A stretch of 59,615 nucleotides of DNA from Clostridia bacterium (GTDB taxonomy: Bacteria > Bacillota > Clostridia > UMGS1840), in assembly GCA_017625695.1 (NCBI GenBank), contig JAGAKI010000071.1:1-59615 (forward strand). Reading direction: 5' to 3'. The notes beneath the pieces were generated by a model. That model was not told the DNA's origin. It worked only from the letters and a program-made list of their open reading frames with translations, and ran no database searches. How positions within the stretch are numbered: the stretch's first letter is position 1; each line of letters begins with the position of its first letter. The position numbers and the translations under genes are program-made. This document shows, piece after piece, positions 53,751 to 59,615 of this stretch.

Positions 53751-54923
53751 ATGAAAAAAATATGGATAGGAATTAGTGCTTTTTTAGGGATTGTGATTGT
53801 GACTGCTTGTTTTGTGGTTCCCAAGTTGTTTGTAGAGCTTTACTCCCGGGACGGACAGAAGGTTTCTGCTTGGATTATGAATGTGAAAGAATATAAGGCA
53901 GACGGTTGGTATGAGGCTCCGGTAGTTACGTTGTATACACCGGATGGGAAACAGATGGTTGTTTATGCCTCAGAAGTGGAGAAATACCGGGCAGACGGTT
54001 GGTATGACGAACCGGTAACCACTTTGTATCAAACGGACGGAAGCTATGAAATCGTTCCTGAGGTTCAGGTGGAAGCAAAATTGAAAAACGGATGGTATCG
54101 GGAACCTGTGGCACAAATGGTAAAAGGAAATCAGACCAAAGAGGTGCTTGAATCTGAAACAGATGCTTATCGTGAGGAAGGTTGGTTATTCAAGGAATAC
54201 TGTGTGGGACTTTCCCGGCTTTCCCAAAAGATTGCAGATTACATAAAGGAAAAACCGGGAGAGCACGGAGTTTATATCAAAAATCTCAATACCGGAGATT
54301 TTCTCGTGTTAAACGATGCAAAATACCATGCTGCAAGTGTCATTAAGCTCTATCAGCTGGCAGCAATTTATGATGAAATCGAAAAAGGAAATCTGACGAT
54401 GAATTCCGATATCGAATTTTATTTGCACGAAATGATTACCGTCAGCGATAATTATGCTTCCAATGAACTGGTCCGCATCATCGGACACGGAAACTATAAA
54501 AAAGGATTCGATGTGCTTAATCAGTTTGCAAACTCTATCGGATGCATCAATACTCAGCAACTTTCGCTGTTCAGCGGTGCAGGACAATTTGTGGCATATG
54601 GTTACAGTCGCATTTCGCCTTATGATTGCGGTTTGATTCTGGAACAGATTTATCGTCGTACTCTGGTATCGCCTGAAGCCAGTGATGAAATGCTTTCTTT
54701 GTTAAAACAGCAGACACGGCAGCATAAAATTCCCTACAAACTCCCCGAAGGAACTGTCTGTGCCAATAAGACCGGTGAAACCTCGAAAATTGAAAACGAT
54801 GTAGCGATTGTGTATTCACCCGGTTGTGACTATATTATTTGTGTGTTGACCAATGATGCTCCATCCGGCATTTATGATGTTCGCGATATTTCTGAAATGA
54901 CCTATCAATACTTTAATCCGTAA
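53751..54923 (+). CDS. beta-lactamase-fold lipoprotein with N-terminal GW-type repeats
   Basis: The product is 390 aa. MKKIWIGISAFLGIVIVTAC has a hydrophobic helix and VTAC, a plausible lipobox, so it may be a lipoprotein (otherwise membrane-anchored). Residues 40-145 hold about four repeats of a 35-residue unit with pattern YKADGWYEAPV.TLY..DG. The C-terminal 240 residues form a serine-hydrolase (class A beta-lactamase-like) fold: SxxK in AASVIKLYQLA, SDN in VSDNYASNEL and KTG in CANKTGETSK. All three catalytic motifs are present, so it could be a beta-lactamase, a penicillin-binding-type enzyme or a peptidoglycan-active hydrolase. The repeats may bind the wall. Confidence 0.85.
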   Translation: MKKIWIGISAFLGIVIVTACFVVPKLFVELYSRDGQKVSAWIMNVKEYKADGWYEAPVVTLYTPDGKQMVVYASEVEKYRADGWYDEPVTTLYQTDGSYEIVPEVQVEAKLKNGWYREPVAQMVKGNQTKEVLESETDAYREEGWLFKEYCVGLSRLSQKIADYIKEKPGEHGVYIKNLNTGDFLVLNDAKYHAASVIKLYQLAAIYDEIEKGNLTMNSDIEFYLHEMITVSDNYASNELVRIIGHGNYKKGFDVLNQFANSIGCINTQQLSLFSGAGQFVAYGYSRISPYDCGLILEQIYRRTLVSPEASDEMLSLLKQQTRQHKIPYKLPEGTVCANKTGETSKIENDVAIVYSPGCDYIICVLTNDAPSGIYDVRDISEMTYQYFNP

Positions 54924-54940
54924 TAGAGAAGGAAAAAGGA

Positions 54941-55066
54941 ATGGAATTTAAACCAATTACAGTTTGGGAACCTATCCGTTTGGATGCGGTTTATCATATC
55001 GGAGAAAACGCGGGCTATGAGATAGAACGGGCAGTCATTTCAATTAAAAATCTGAATTTAAAATAA
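54941..55066 (+). CDS. 41-aa small protein, unknown
   Basis: ATG 54941 lies behind AAAAAGGA. The predicted peptide (MEFKPITVWEPIRLDAVYHI and then GENAGYEIERAVISIKNLNL plus K) is acidic to neutral, with no membrane segment. It fits between the serine hydrolase and eutH with gaps of 17 and 13 bases, so it appears translated and cotranscribed. Nothing similar is known to me. Alternatively it could be the remnant of a longer gene. Confidence 0.55.
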   Translation: MEFKPITVWEPIRLDAVYHIGENAGYEIERAVISIKNLNLK

Positions 55067-55079
55067 AGGAATCAAAAAT

Positions 55080-56153
55080 ATGTTGGAATTTATATTTGGT
55101 ATTTTTGCACTGCTTGGTGCGTTGGACCGTATCACGGGAAATCACTTGAAAATCGGTGAAGAATTTGAAAAAGGAATCTTGTCTGTAGGAACTTTAGCGG
55201 TTGCTATGGTGGGAATGATTACCATTGCGCCTGCTTTGGCAAATTGGTTAACGCCAGTTTGCGAATGGGTTAGTCAGCAATTGGGACTTGACCCCTCTTT
55301 TTTAGGCGGTTTTGTGGCAAATGATATGGGAGGTGCTTCCATTGCTTCAAGTTTGTCCCGGACACCCTGGAGTCGTTTCCACGGACTTGTGGTTGCCGCT
55401 ATGATGGGGGTAACGATTTGTTTTACCATTCCCGTTGCGTTAAAAATGGTAGAAAAACAATATCACAAGGATATGCTGACAGGAATTTTGTGCGGTGTGG
55501 CAACCATTCCGTTGGGATGTGTGGTATCGGGACTTTATATGGGGTTTTCTTTTGGTGAATTATTTCTTAATTTGATTCCCGTAATTTGCGTCTCCTTACT
55601 GACCTGTCTGGGACTTGTTTTTTGTCCTGATGTTTGCAGAAAAGTTTTTCAGTTGATTGGAAATCTGGTTCTGACGGTCATTACCATTGGTCTTGCCACA
55701 GGAATTTTTACCCATCTGACAGGGGTTGTATTGATTCCCGGGATGGCACCTGTCACTGAAGGCTTTATGACGGTGTCAAGCATTGCTATGATTTTAGCGG
55801 GAGTATTTCCTCTGATTTCGGTATTGTCCCGGCTGTTACAAAAACCCTTTCGCTGGATTGGCGGAACAATGGGAATGAATGAAGACGCTGTGATAGGACT
55901 TCTTTCCTCTTTAGCTAACAGCATTCCTACCTTTACCTTGGTGGAAAAAATGAATTCCAGGGGAATTATTATCAATATGGCGTTTGTTACCTCTGCCTCC
56001 TTTGTGTTGGGAGACCATCTTGCCTTTACTATGGCGTTTGACAGGGAAGCGATTCTTCCTATGGTGATTGGAAAGCTGACCGGTGGAATTTTAGCTGTTG
56101 TCGTTGCCGTGATTGTGTGCCGTCAATCTGATAAGAAAAAATTGAATGGTTAA
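55080..56153 (+). CDS. EutH-family ethanolamine permease-like protein
   Basis: The product is 357 aa with about ten to eleven hydrophobic segments. FVANDMGGASIASSLSRTPW near residue 77, the long central helices and LLSSLANSIPTFTLVEKMNS near 281 match EutH, which brings ethanolamine into the cell in some conditions. No ethanolamine ammonia-lyase, shell protein or regulator is nearby, so it is an orphan and could carry another small amine or amino alcohol. AAAGGAATC precedes the ATG. The gene probably ends an operon that begins with the serine hydrolase. Confidence 0.88.
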   Translation: MLEFIFGIFALLGALDRITGNHLKIGEEFEKGILSVGTLAVAMVGMITIAPALANWLTPVCEWVSQQLGLDPSFLGGFVANDMGGASIASSLSRTPWSRFHGLVVAAMMGVTICFTIPVALKMVEKQYHKDMLTGILCGVATIPLGCVVSGLYMGFSFGELFLNLIPVICVSLLTCLGLVFCPDVCRKVFQLIGNLVLTVITIGLATGIFTHLTGVVLIPGMAPVTEGFMTVSSIAMILAGVFPLISVLSRLLQKPFRWIGGTMGMNEDAVIGLLSSLANSIPTFTLVEKMNSRGIIINMAFVTSASFVLGDHLAFTMAFDREAILPMVIGKLTGGILAVVVAVIVCRQSDKKKLNG

Positions 56154-56213
56154 TTGGTTGGTTTTAAGTATAAAAATTTTTATGACTTTTTCACAAAAAG
56201 AGAGTTTTGCTTC

Positions 56214-56230
56214 AGATGGAAAATTTCCAT
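56214..56230. promoter_or_regulatory. palindrome upstream of the ald promoter
   Basis: GATGGAAA and TTTCCATC flank one central A. It lies about 30 bases before the -35 of ald, a position for an activator or repressor. It could also be part of a weak terminator after eutH. Confidence 0.3.
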
Positions 56231-56259
56231 CAAAAAAGAGAAAAATTCCACAAAAATAC

Positions 56260-56288
56260 TTGACAAATAAATCATAGGATTTTATAAT
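56260..56288 (+). promoter_or_regulatory. promoter of ald
   Basis: Consensus TTGACA and TATAAT with a 17-base spacer, 43 bases before the start codon. Confidence 0.9.
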
Positions 56289-56331
56289 AAAAGGCAGAGC
56301 AAAAAATGCTCATAAGAAAGGGTGAATTGAT

Positions 56332-57444
56332 ATGGTAATCGGTACCACAAAAGAAATTAAAAATCATGAATATCGAGTAGGGCTTATTCCAGATAATGTG
56401 GAAGTCCTGGTAAAAGACGGTCATACTGTTTATGTAGAAACAAACGCCGGTGCAGGTGTTGGTTTTACAGATGAGATGTACGCCGCCGCCGGTGCCGTTA
56501 TCTTGAATACCCCTGCAGAAGTCTTTGAAAAATGCGAAATGATTATCAAAGTAAAAGAGCCGGAAGAATGTGAATACAAATACTTAAGAGAAAATCAGAT
56601 TTTATACACTTATCTGCATATCGCTCCCAATCCTTCTTTAGGAGATGCACTTATAAAAAGTGGAGTAAAAGCAGTTGCTTATGAAACCATCACCGATAAA
56701 GACGGAAATCTTCCCTGCCTTCGTCCTATGAGTCAGATTGCGGGCAGACTGAGTATTCAGGAAGGTGCAAAATACTTAGAAAAATCCTTCGGTGGACGCG
56801 GTATCTTATTAGGCGGTGTTCCCGGTGTAGAACGTGGTAAAATTGCCATCATCGGCGGCGGTATTGCAGGTACCTATGCAGCAAAAGCAGCGGTAGGCAG
56901 TGACGCTCAGGTAACATTATTGGATGTGAACTTAAACCGTCTTTCCTACTTGGAAGATGTGTTCGGTGCATCTGTTACCACTTTGTACTCTAATGAAGCA
57001 AACATCAGAAAAGTGTTGCAAAAAGCTGACCTGGTCATTGGTTCTGTGCTGATTCCCGGTGGTAAAACTCCTAAACTGATTCGTAAAGAACACTTAAAAC
57101 TGATGAAACAAGGAGCGGTAATTGTTGATATTGCAATCGACCAGGGCGGTTGTTGCGAAACTTCTCATACCACCACTCATGATGACCCCGTGTTTATTGA
57201 AGATGGTATCGTTCACTATTGTGTTGGTAATATGCCCGGTGCAGTACCTTATACCTCTACTATGGCATTATCCAATGCGACCTTCCCCTATGCAAGAAAA
57301 ATTGCTAATCTGGGTCTGGAAGCTGCGATCAAACAGGATGCAGGTCTTAGAAACGGTGTGAATGTGTATGCCCATAAATGCACCAATGAAAACGTGGCAA
57401 AGAGCCTTGGCTATGACTATGTAGATGTAACAGAACTGATTTAA
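56332..57444 (+). CDS. ald: alanine dehydrogenase
   Basis: The product is 370 aa, the standard length. It interconverts alanine with pyruvate and ammonia using NAD. TKEIKNHEYRVGLIPDNVEV at the start with the substrate-binding Arg, TYLHIAPNPSLGDAL with the catalytic His near 95, IIGGGIAGTYAAKAAVG (NAD loop, near 178) and VDIAIDQGGCCETSHTTTHD near 265 with the catalytic Asp are all present. It has a strong promoter of its own. In gut Clostridia it is often used for nitrogen balance or alanine fermentation. Confidence 0.96.
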   Translation: MVIGTTKEIKNHEYRVGLIPDNVEVLVKDGHTVYVETNAGAGVGFTDEMYAAAGAVILNTPAEVFEKCEMIIKVKEPEECEYKYLRENQILYTYLHIAPNPSLGDALIKSGVKAVAYETITDKDGNLPCLRPMSQIAGRLSIQEGAKYLEKSFGGRGILLGGVPGVERGKIAIIGGGIAGTYAAKAAVGSDAQVTLLDVNLNRLSYLEDVFGASVTTLYSNEANIRKVLQKADLVIGSVLIPGGKTPKLIRKEHLKLMKQGAVIVDIAIDQGGCCETSHTTTHDDPVFIEDGIVHYCVGNMPGAVPYTSTMALSNATFPYARKIANLGLEAAIKQDAGLRNGVNVYAHKCTNENVAKSLGYDYVDVTELI

Positions 57445-57458
57445 TCTGTTTTGGAAAT

Positions 57459-57494
57459 AAAAATGACAATACTGTAACAGGTATTGTCATTTTT
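57459..57494 (+). terminator. terminator after ald
   Basis: AAAAATGACAATAC pairs with GTATTGTCATTTTT around an eight-base loop, then T-rich DNA. Confidence 0.9.
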
Positions 57495-57512
57495 TTGTAG
57501 TTGTGATAGAAT
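57484..57512 (+). promoter_or_regulatory. promoter embedded in terminator, module E
   Basis: TTGTCA in the terminator arm, 17 bases (T-tract plus GTAGTTGTGA) and TAGAAT. A hairpin TAGATTTAAC/GTTAAATCTA follows, then the structured element. Confidence 0.72.
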
Positions 57513-57537
57513 AGATTTAACAGAGTTAAATCTATTC

Positions 57538-57717
57538 AGCTAAATTCGCCTGACGGCGAGCTAAATGTGCTAAAGCACGCTAAATTACTTCGTAGCTAAA
57601 TTGACCTCCGGTCAGCTAAAAGGCGAATTTAATTTAGCTGTTTTGAAAAAAAACAATTTAGCTATGGAGCGAAGCGGAATTATTTAGCTTTGAACTTTAG
57701 TTCAAAATTTAGCTAAA
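57538..57717 (+). repeat. GCTAAAT multi-hairpin element, copy 3
   Basis: Hairpin arms in order: TCGCC/GGCGA, GTGC/GCAC, TAC/GTA, TGACC/GGTCA, the junction GGCGAATTTAATTTAGCT, TGTTTT/AAAACA, the conserved ATGGAGCGAAGCGGAAT segment, and TTGAAC/GTTCAA. The linkers AGCTAAAT then ATTTAGCT are as in the other copies. It ends 22 bases before the start of the four-helix-bundle gene and would form that gene's 5' untranslated region. Confidence 0.92.
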
Positions 57718-57739
57718 AAGAATTATGGGAAGTGAAGAT

Positions 57740-58099
57740 ATGGCAGAAAGCATAATGCTTGATAAAGCAAAAGATTTTGCAGTTGAAATTATAAATATGT
57801 GCAAAAACATAAAAGAAACAAAGAGAGAAAGTGTATTAACTAACCAACTTATGCGTTCCGGCACATCTATCGGCGCCAATATTCACGAATCAAAATATGC
57901 TCATGGAACTGCTGATTTTATATCAAAAATGCAAATAGCTTTAAAAGAGTGTTACGAGTCAGAATATTGGTTAGAACTTCTGAACAGAACAGGATATATT
58001 GATGCAGAACAGTATAAGTTGATAATAAATAATTGTGGACAAGTTCGCAGAATGTTGATTTCATCAATTAACACAGTCAAAGAAAAATCTCAAAAATGA
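57740..58099 (+). CDS. four-helix-bundle protein (S23 / Avd-like)
   Basis: The product is 119 aa from ATG 57740, which has GGGAAGTGAAG just upstream; an ATG at 57725 is less likely. It is entirely helical: LDKAKDFAVEIINMCKNIKE, TNQLMRSGTSIGANIHESKY (the family signature SxxSIxANIxE-type), FISKMQIALKECYESEYWLE and the last helix with QVRRMLISSINTVKEK. This family is found inside intervening sequences of some 23S rRNA genes and is related to Avd of diversity-generating retroelements. Such proteins are small, basic and thought to bind nucleic acid. It directly follows structured element 3. Confidence 0.9.
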   Translation: MAESIMLDKAKDFAVEIINMCKNIKETKRESVLTNQLMRSGTSIGANIHESKYAHGTADFISKMQIALKECYESEYWLELLNRTGYIDAEQYKLIINNCGQVRRMLISSINTVKEKSQK

Positions 58100-58108
58100 G
58101 GTGTTCTA

Positions 58109-58471
58109 ATGAAATACGGAGTAAAAGTAATATATACATATTCTGTTGGAGAAAATTGCAGAAAATATTATGAAGAACAGATACTATTAGTAGATGCAAA
58201 GTCTTTCGATGAAGCATATGAAAAAGCAAAAAAATATATTGCTGTATATGATATTGAACATAAAAATCCTCAAGGAGAATTGGTACAGACCGAGAAAATT
58301 GAATTGTTGGATTGTTTTCATGCGTTTGATGAAGAGGAAGATGTTCAGGAAGTATATTCTTCAACAATGAAAAACCAAACATCATTAAGTGAGGAAGAGT
58401 TTTATCAGACAATCACAAATCAGTGCGATGATGAAGAAATGTATGCTTTAAGGTACGAAGAATTCAATTAA
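58109..58471 (+). CDS. DUF4288-like protein
   Basis: The product is 120 aa. ATG 58109 is preceded by GAGGTG that overlaps the stop of the four-helix-bundle gene, so the two are coupled. MKYGVKVIYTYSVGENCRKY, then YEEQILLVDAKSFDEAYEKA and ELLDCFHAFDEEEDVQEVYS match the general DUF4288 pattern: a small alpha/beta protein with a conserved EA.SFEEAYEKA helix. The C-terminal third is acidic. Function is unknown. Its pairing with the four-helix-bundle gene and the flanking repeats is noted in the findings. Confidence 0.7.
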   Translation: MKYGVKVIYTYSVGENCRKYYEEQILLVDAKSFDEAYEKAKKYIAVYDIEHKNPQGELVQTEKIELLDCFHAFDEEEDVQEVYSSTMKNQTSLSEEEFYQTITNQCDDEEMYALRYEEFN

Positions 58472-58501
58472 TTTTGTGGCATCTAAAATGTTCATCAATT
58501 C

Positions 58502-58575
58502 TAGAATAGAGGTAACAAAGTTAAATTTATTCAGCTCAATTGACTTCGTCAGATAAATGTGAAATTGTGCTGAAC
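58502..58575 (+). repeat. decayed fragment of the GCTAAAT element leader
   Basis: TAGAATAGAGGTAACAAAGT and the following TAAATTTATTCAGCTCAATT align with the start of element 3 (57506-57547) with few changes. After that the copy is degenerate (TGACTTCGTCAGATAAATGT). It is in the same orientation as element 3, so the four-helix-bundle/DUF4288 pair lies between direct copies. Confidence 0.7.
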
Positions 58576-58576
58576 A

Positions 58577-58606
58577 TAAAAATGCCTTCCCGAAGAAGGG
58601 AAGGCA
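58577..58606 (-). terminator. terminator of thiT
   Basis: On the minus strand TGCCTTCCC pairs with GGGAAGGCA around a six-base loop, followed by TTTTTA. Confidence 0.9.
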
Positions 58607-58613
58607 AGGTGGG

Positions 58614-59192
58614 TTATTCGTTGGGTAATAACTGTTTTAGAAACCGTGACTGGAATAACAGCCAGGTGACAATTGTAGAGATAACGATTTCAGGAATCAT
58701 GTAGGAGCCGTTATAAATGAGGGAGTAGGCGAGAACCGATTGCCCCTCTTCGGCGTAGACACCCCAGATGAGGATTCCCGACAAAATGTGACAGACATAG
58801 CGGAGCGTGGTGACAAAAAAGGCACCCAAAGCCGCAGAAATTGCAGTTTGCTTTTGTTTGATACGGAAAATTCCGCCAAGGCCCAATACCCCGAATGCCA
58901 GTATGTAATCTAACAGAACGACTAAGACAAAATAGAAAAATGTCTGAGTCGGTGGCGGATAAAATCCGAACATCATCTGAATGATGGCATAGGTCACAGA
59001 GGACAGAAGTCCCCATTTGGTGCCAAACAGAATTCCCGTTATAATGATGGGAACCATGGAAGCTAAGGTGATGCTTCCCCCTTGAAGCCACGGAGCGGGC
59101 AAGAGCTTGCTGACCCACATTAATACAGTGGCAAGTGCAACCATCAGTGCACTGGTTGTCATTTTTTTGGTTGTAGTCATTTGTTTTTTCAT
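58614..59192 (-). CDS. thiT: thiamine transporter substrate-binding subunit ThiT (ECF S component)
   Basis: The product is 192 aa with about six membrane segments. MTTSALMVALATVLMWVSKL, then GGSITLASMVPIIITGILFG and AIIQMMFGFYPPPTQTF match ThiT, which captures thiamine for the shared ECF energizing module (EcfA, EcfA', EcfT, encoded elsewhere). The TPP riboswitch directly upstream supports the substrate. ATG 59192 sits very close to AAAGGA, so ATG 59180 might be the true start. It is a single gene with its own terminator. Confidence 0.95.
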   Translation of the reverse strand: MKKQMTTTKKMTTSALMVALATVLMWVSKLLPAPWLQGGSITLASMVPIIITGILFGTKWGLLSSVTYAIIQMMFGFYPPPTQTFFYFVLVVLLDYILAFGVLGLGGIFRIKQKQTAISAALGAFFVTTLRYVCHILSGILIWGVYAEEGQSVLAYSLIYNGSYMIPEIVISTIVTWLLFQSRFLKQLLPNE

Positions 59193-59226
59193 TCCTTTCT
59201 TTTTTTCTGTAAGGAATCATTCCAAC

Positions 59227-59263
59227 AAAAAATCGGACCGAAGGGAGTTCGGTCCGATTCATA
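59227..59263 (-). terminator. expression-platform terminator of the TPP riboswitch
   Basis: On the minus strand AATCGGACCGAAC pairs with TTCGGTCCGATT (loop of four) and is followed by TTTTTT. It lies between the aptamer and thiT. Confidence 0.9.
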
Positions 59264-59282
59264 GAAAATCTGAACAAAAAAT

Positions 59283-59379
59283 TTCCCTACGTTGGCATTA
59301 TCCAAATCAGGTATGGCGAAAAACGCCCGGGTTAAAGCGGCAATACGCTTACTCTCAGCCTGCATGCGCAAGCTCCCCA
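59283..59379 (-). promoter_or_regulatory. TPP (THI-element) riboswitch
   Basis: On the minus strand GGGGAGC starts the aptamer. GCTGAGAG (pyrimidine-binding region) and ACCTGATTTGGATAATGCCA with ACGTAGGGA (pyrophosphate-binding region) are the canonical THI-box sequences. Binding of TPP should favour the terminator downstream and switch thiT off. Confidence 0.97.
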
Positions 59380-59411
59380 AAAAATATTTAGTTTTGTTCC
59401 GGAACGGCTTC

Positions 59412-59440
59412 ATTATACTACCAGTTATTTCATTTGTCAA
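59412..59440 (-). promoter_or_regulatory. promoter of the TPP riboswitch-thiT unit
   Basis: On the minus strand perfect TTGACA and TATAAT with a 17-base spacer, ending about 33 bases before the aptamer. Confidence 0.9.
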
Positions 59441-59615
59441 CATTTTTTATAAAATTTCCAGAAAACTTAAGAACATTATAAGACTAACTATTAAATGTCA
59501 AGAGAAAAATTGAAATTTCTTGAAATATTTTTTAGAGAGTCGAAATAATCAGTTGAACATTGAAAATTGCATGACAAATAGAGCAACCTAAGTTGCTCGT
59601 CAAAAAATGGAATGA
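59441..59615. other. right edge; possibly leader or spacer of an rRNA operon
   Basis: There is no gene. TTGAACATTGAAAATTGCAT near 59553 resembles the short motif common in Firmicute rRNA leaders and 16S-23S spacers, and GAGCAAC/GTTGCTC (59581-59599) forms a hairpin as in such regions. The evidence is weak because the window ends here. Confidence 0.3.

Noticed and set aside
55080-56153. Ethanolamine-utilisation microcompartment locus
   Set aside because: Only the EutH-like permease is present; no lyase, shell protein or two-component regulator lies in the window.
57538-58471. Diversity-generating retroelement (because of the Avd-like protein)
   Set aside because: No reverse transcriptase and no template/variable repeat pair with A-biased changes were found; the protein belongs to the broader S23 four-helix-bundle family.

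Overview
The window is a moderately AT-rich bacterial chromosome segment, almost certainly from a Clostridia-type Bacillota (Firmicutes), probably an uncultured gut-type lineage. The evidence is: AGGAGG-type ribosome binding sites with frequent TTG and GTG starts; sigma-A promoters with exact 17-bp spacers; T-box and TPP leaders; and the gene orders rpoZ-priA-def-fmt-yugP-rsmB, uppS-cdsA-dxr-rseP-ispG, rpmH-rnpA-yidD-yidC-jag, lepA-hemW and gdpP-rplI-dnaB, all typical of that phylum. Most of it is dense housekeeping DNA. No transposase, integrase, phage gene or CRISPR array was found.

Layout. 1-6.5 kb: RNA polymerase omega, replication restart and translation-start processing genes, ending in a small Cys-rich protein. 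6.6-9.6 kb: an aspartate-pathway operon (separate ACT regulator, hom, lysC); lysC carries an internal Shine-Dalgarno/GTG like the beta-subunit start of Bacillus aspartokinase. 9.7-12.9 kb (minus): tRNA-Lys, ymdB, Na/Pi cotransporter. 13.1-19.4 kb: undecaprenyl phosphate, CDP-DAG and MEP isoprenoid genes, RseP and tyrS, followed by a palindrome-rich intergenic element. 19.7-24 kb: EEP phosphatase, P-type ATPase, cysteine desulfurase. 24-26.8 kb: rpmH (44 aa), rnpA, yidD, yidC, jag and tRNA-Thr, without dnaA. 26.9-29.6 kb (minus): argD-argF-GNAT with ArgR-like operators. 29.7-41.1 kb: lepA, hemW, gdpP, rplI, dnaB, tilS, hpt, ftsH and RNase H. 41.4-48.7 kb: accessory genes (zinc-ribbon membrane protein, DUF5596-like, MBL-fold, class II aldolase, lipid kinase, EamA transporter, secreted stalk-like protein, YgjV). 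48.8-57.4 kb: alpha-galactosidase, a T-box-controlled HTH-cupin-acyl-CoA synthetase fusion, a beta-lactamase-fold lipoprotein, a 41-aa ORF, EutH and alanine dehydrogenase. 57.5-58.6 kb: a cassette of a four-helix-bundle protein and a DUF4288-like protein. 58.6-59.4 kb (minus): TPP riboswitch and ThiT.

The most unusual content is non-coding. Three elements of about 180 bp (9725-9899 minus, 41198-41377 plus, 57538-57717 plus), and a decayed fourth near 58502-58575, are built from alternating short hairpins separated by AGCTAAAT linkers in the left half and ATTTAGCT linkers in the right half. The hairpin arms differ between copies but keep base pairing, which is covariation. Two copies lie directly behind a second repeated module in which a rho-independent terminator (AAAATGACAATA...TATTGTCATTTTT) supplies the -35 hexamer of a promoter, its T-tract is the spacer, and a -10 follows at exactly 17 bp. 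The third full element runs directly into the four-helix-bundle gene, and the decayed copy lies on the far side of that gene pair. Together they look like an undescribed structured-RNA or MITE-like family with a possible protein partner.
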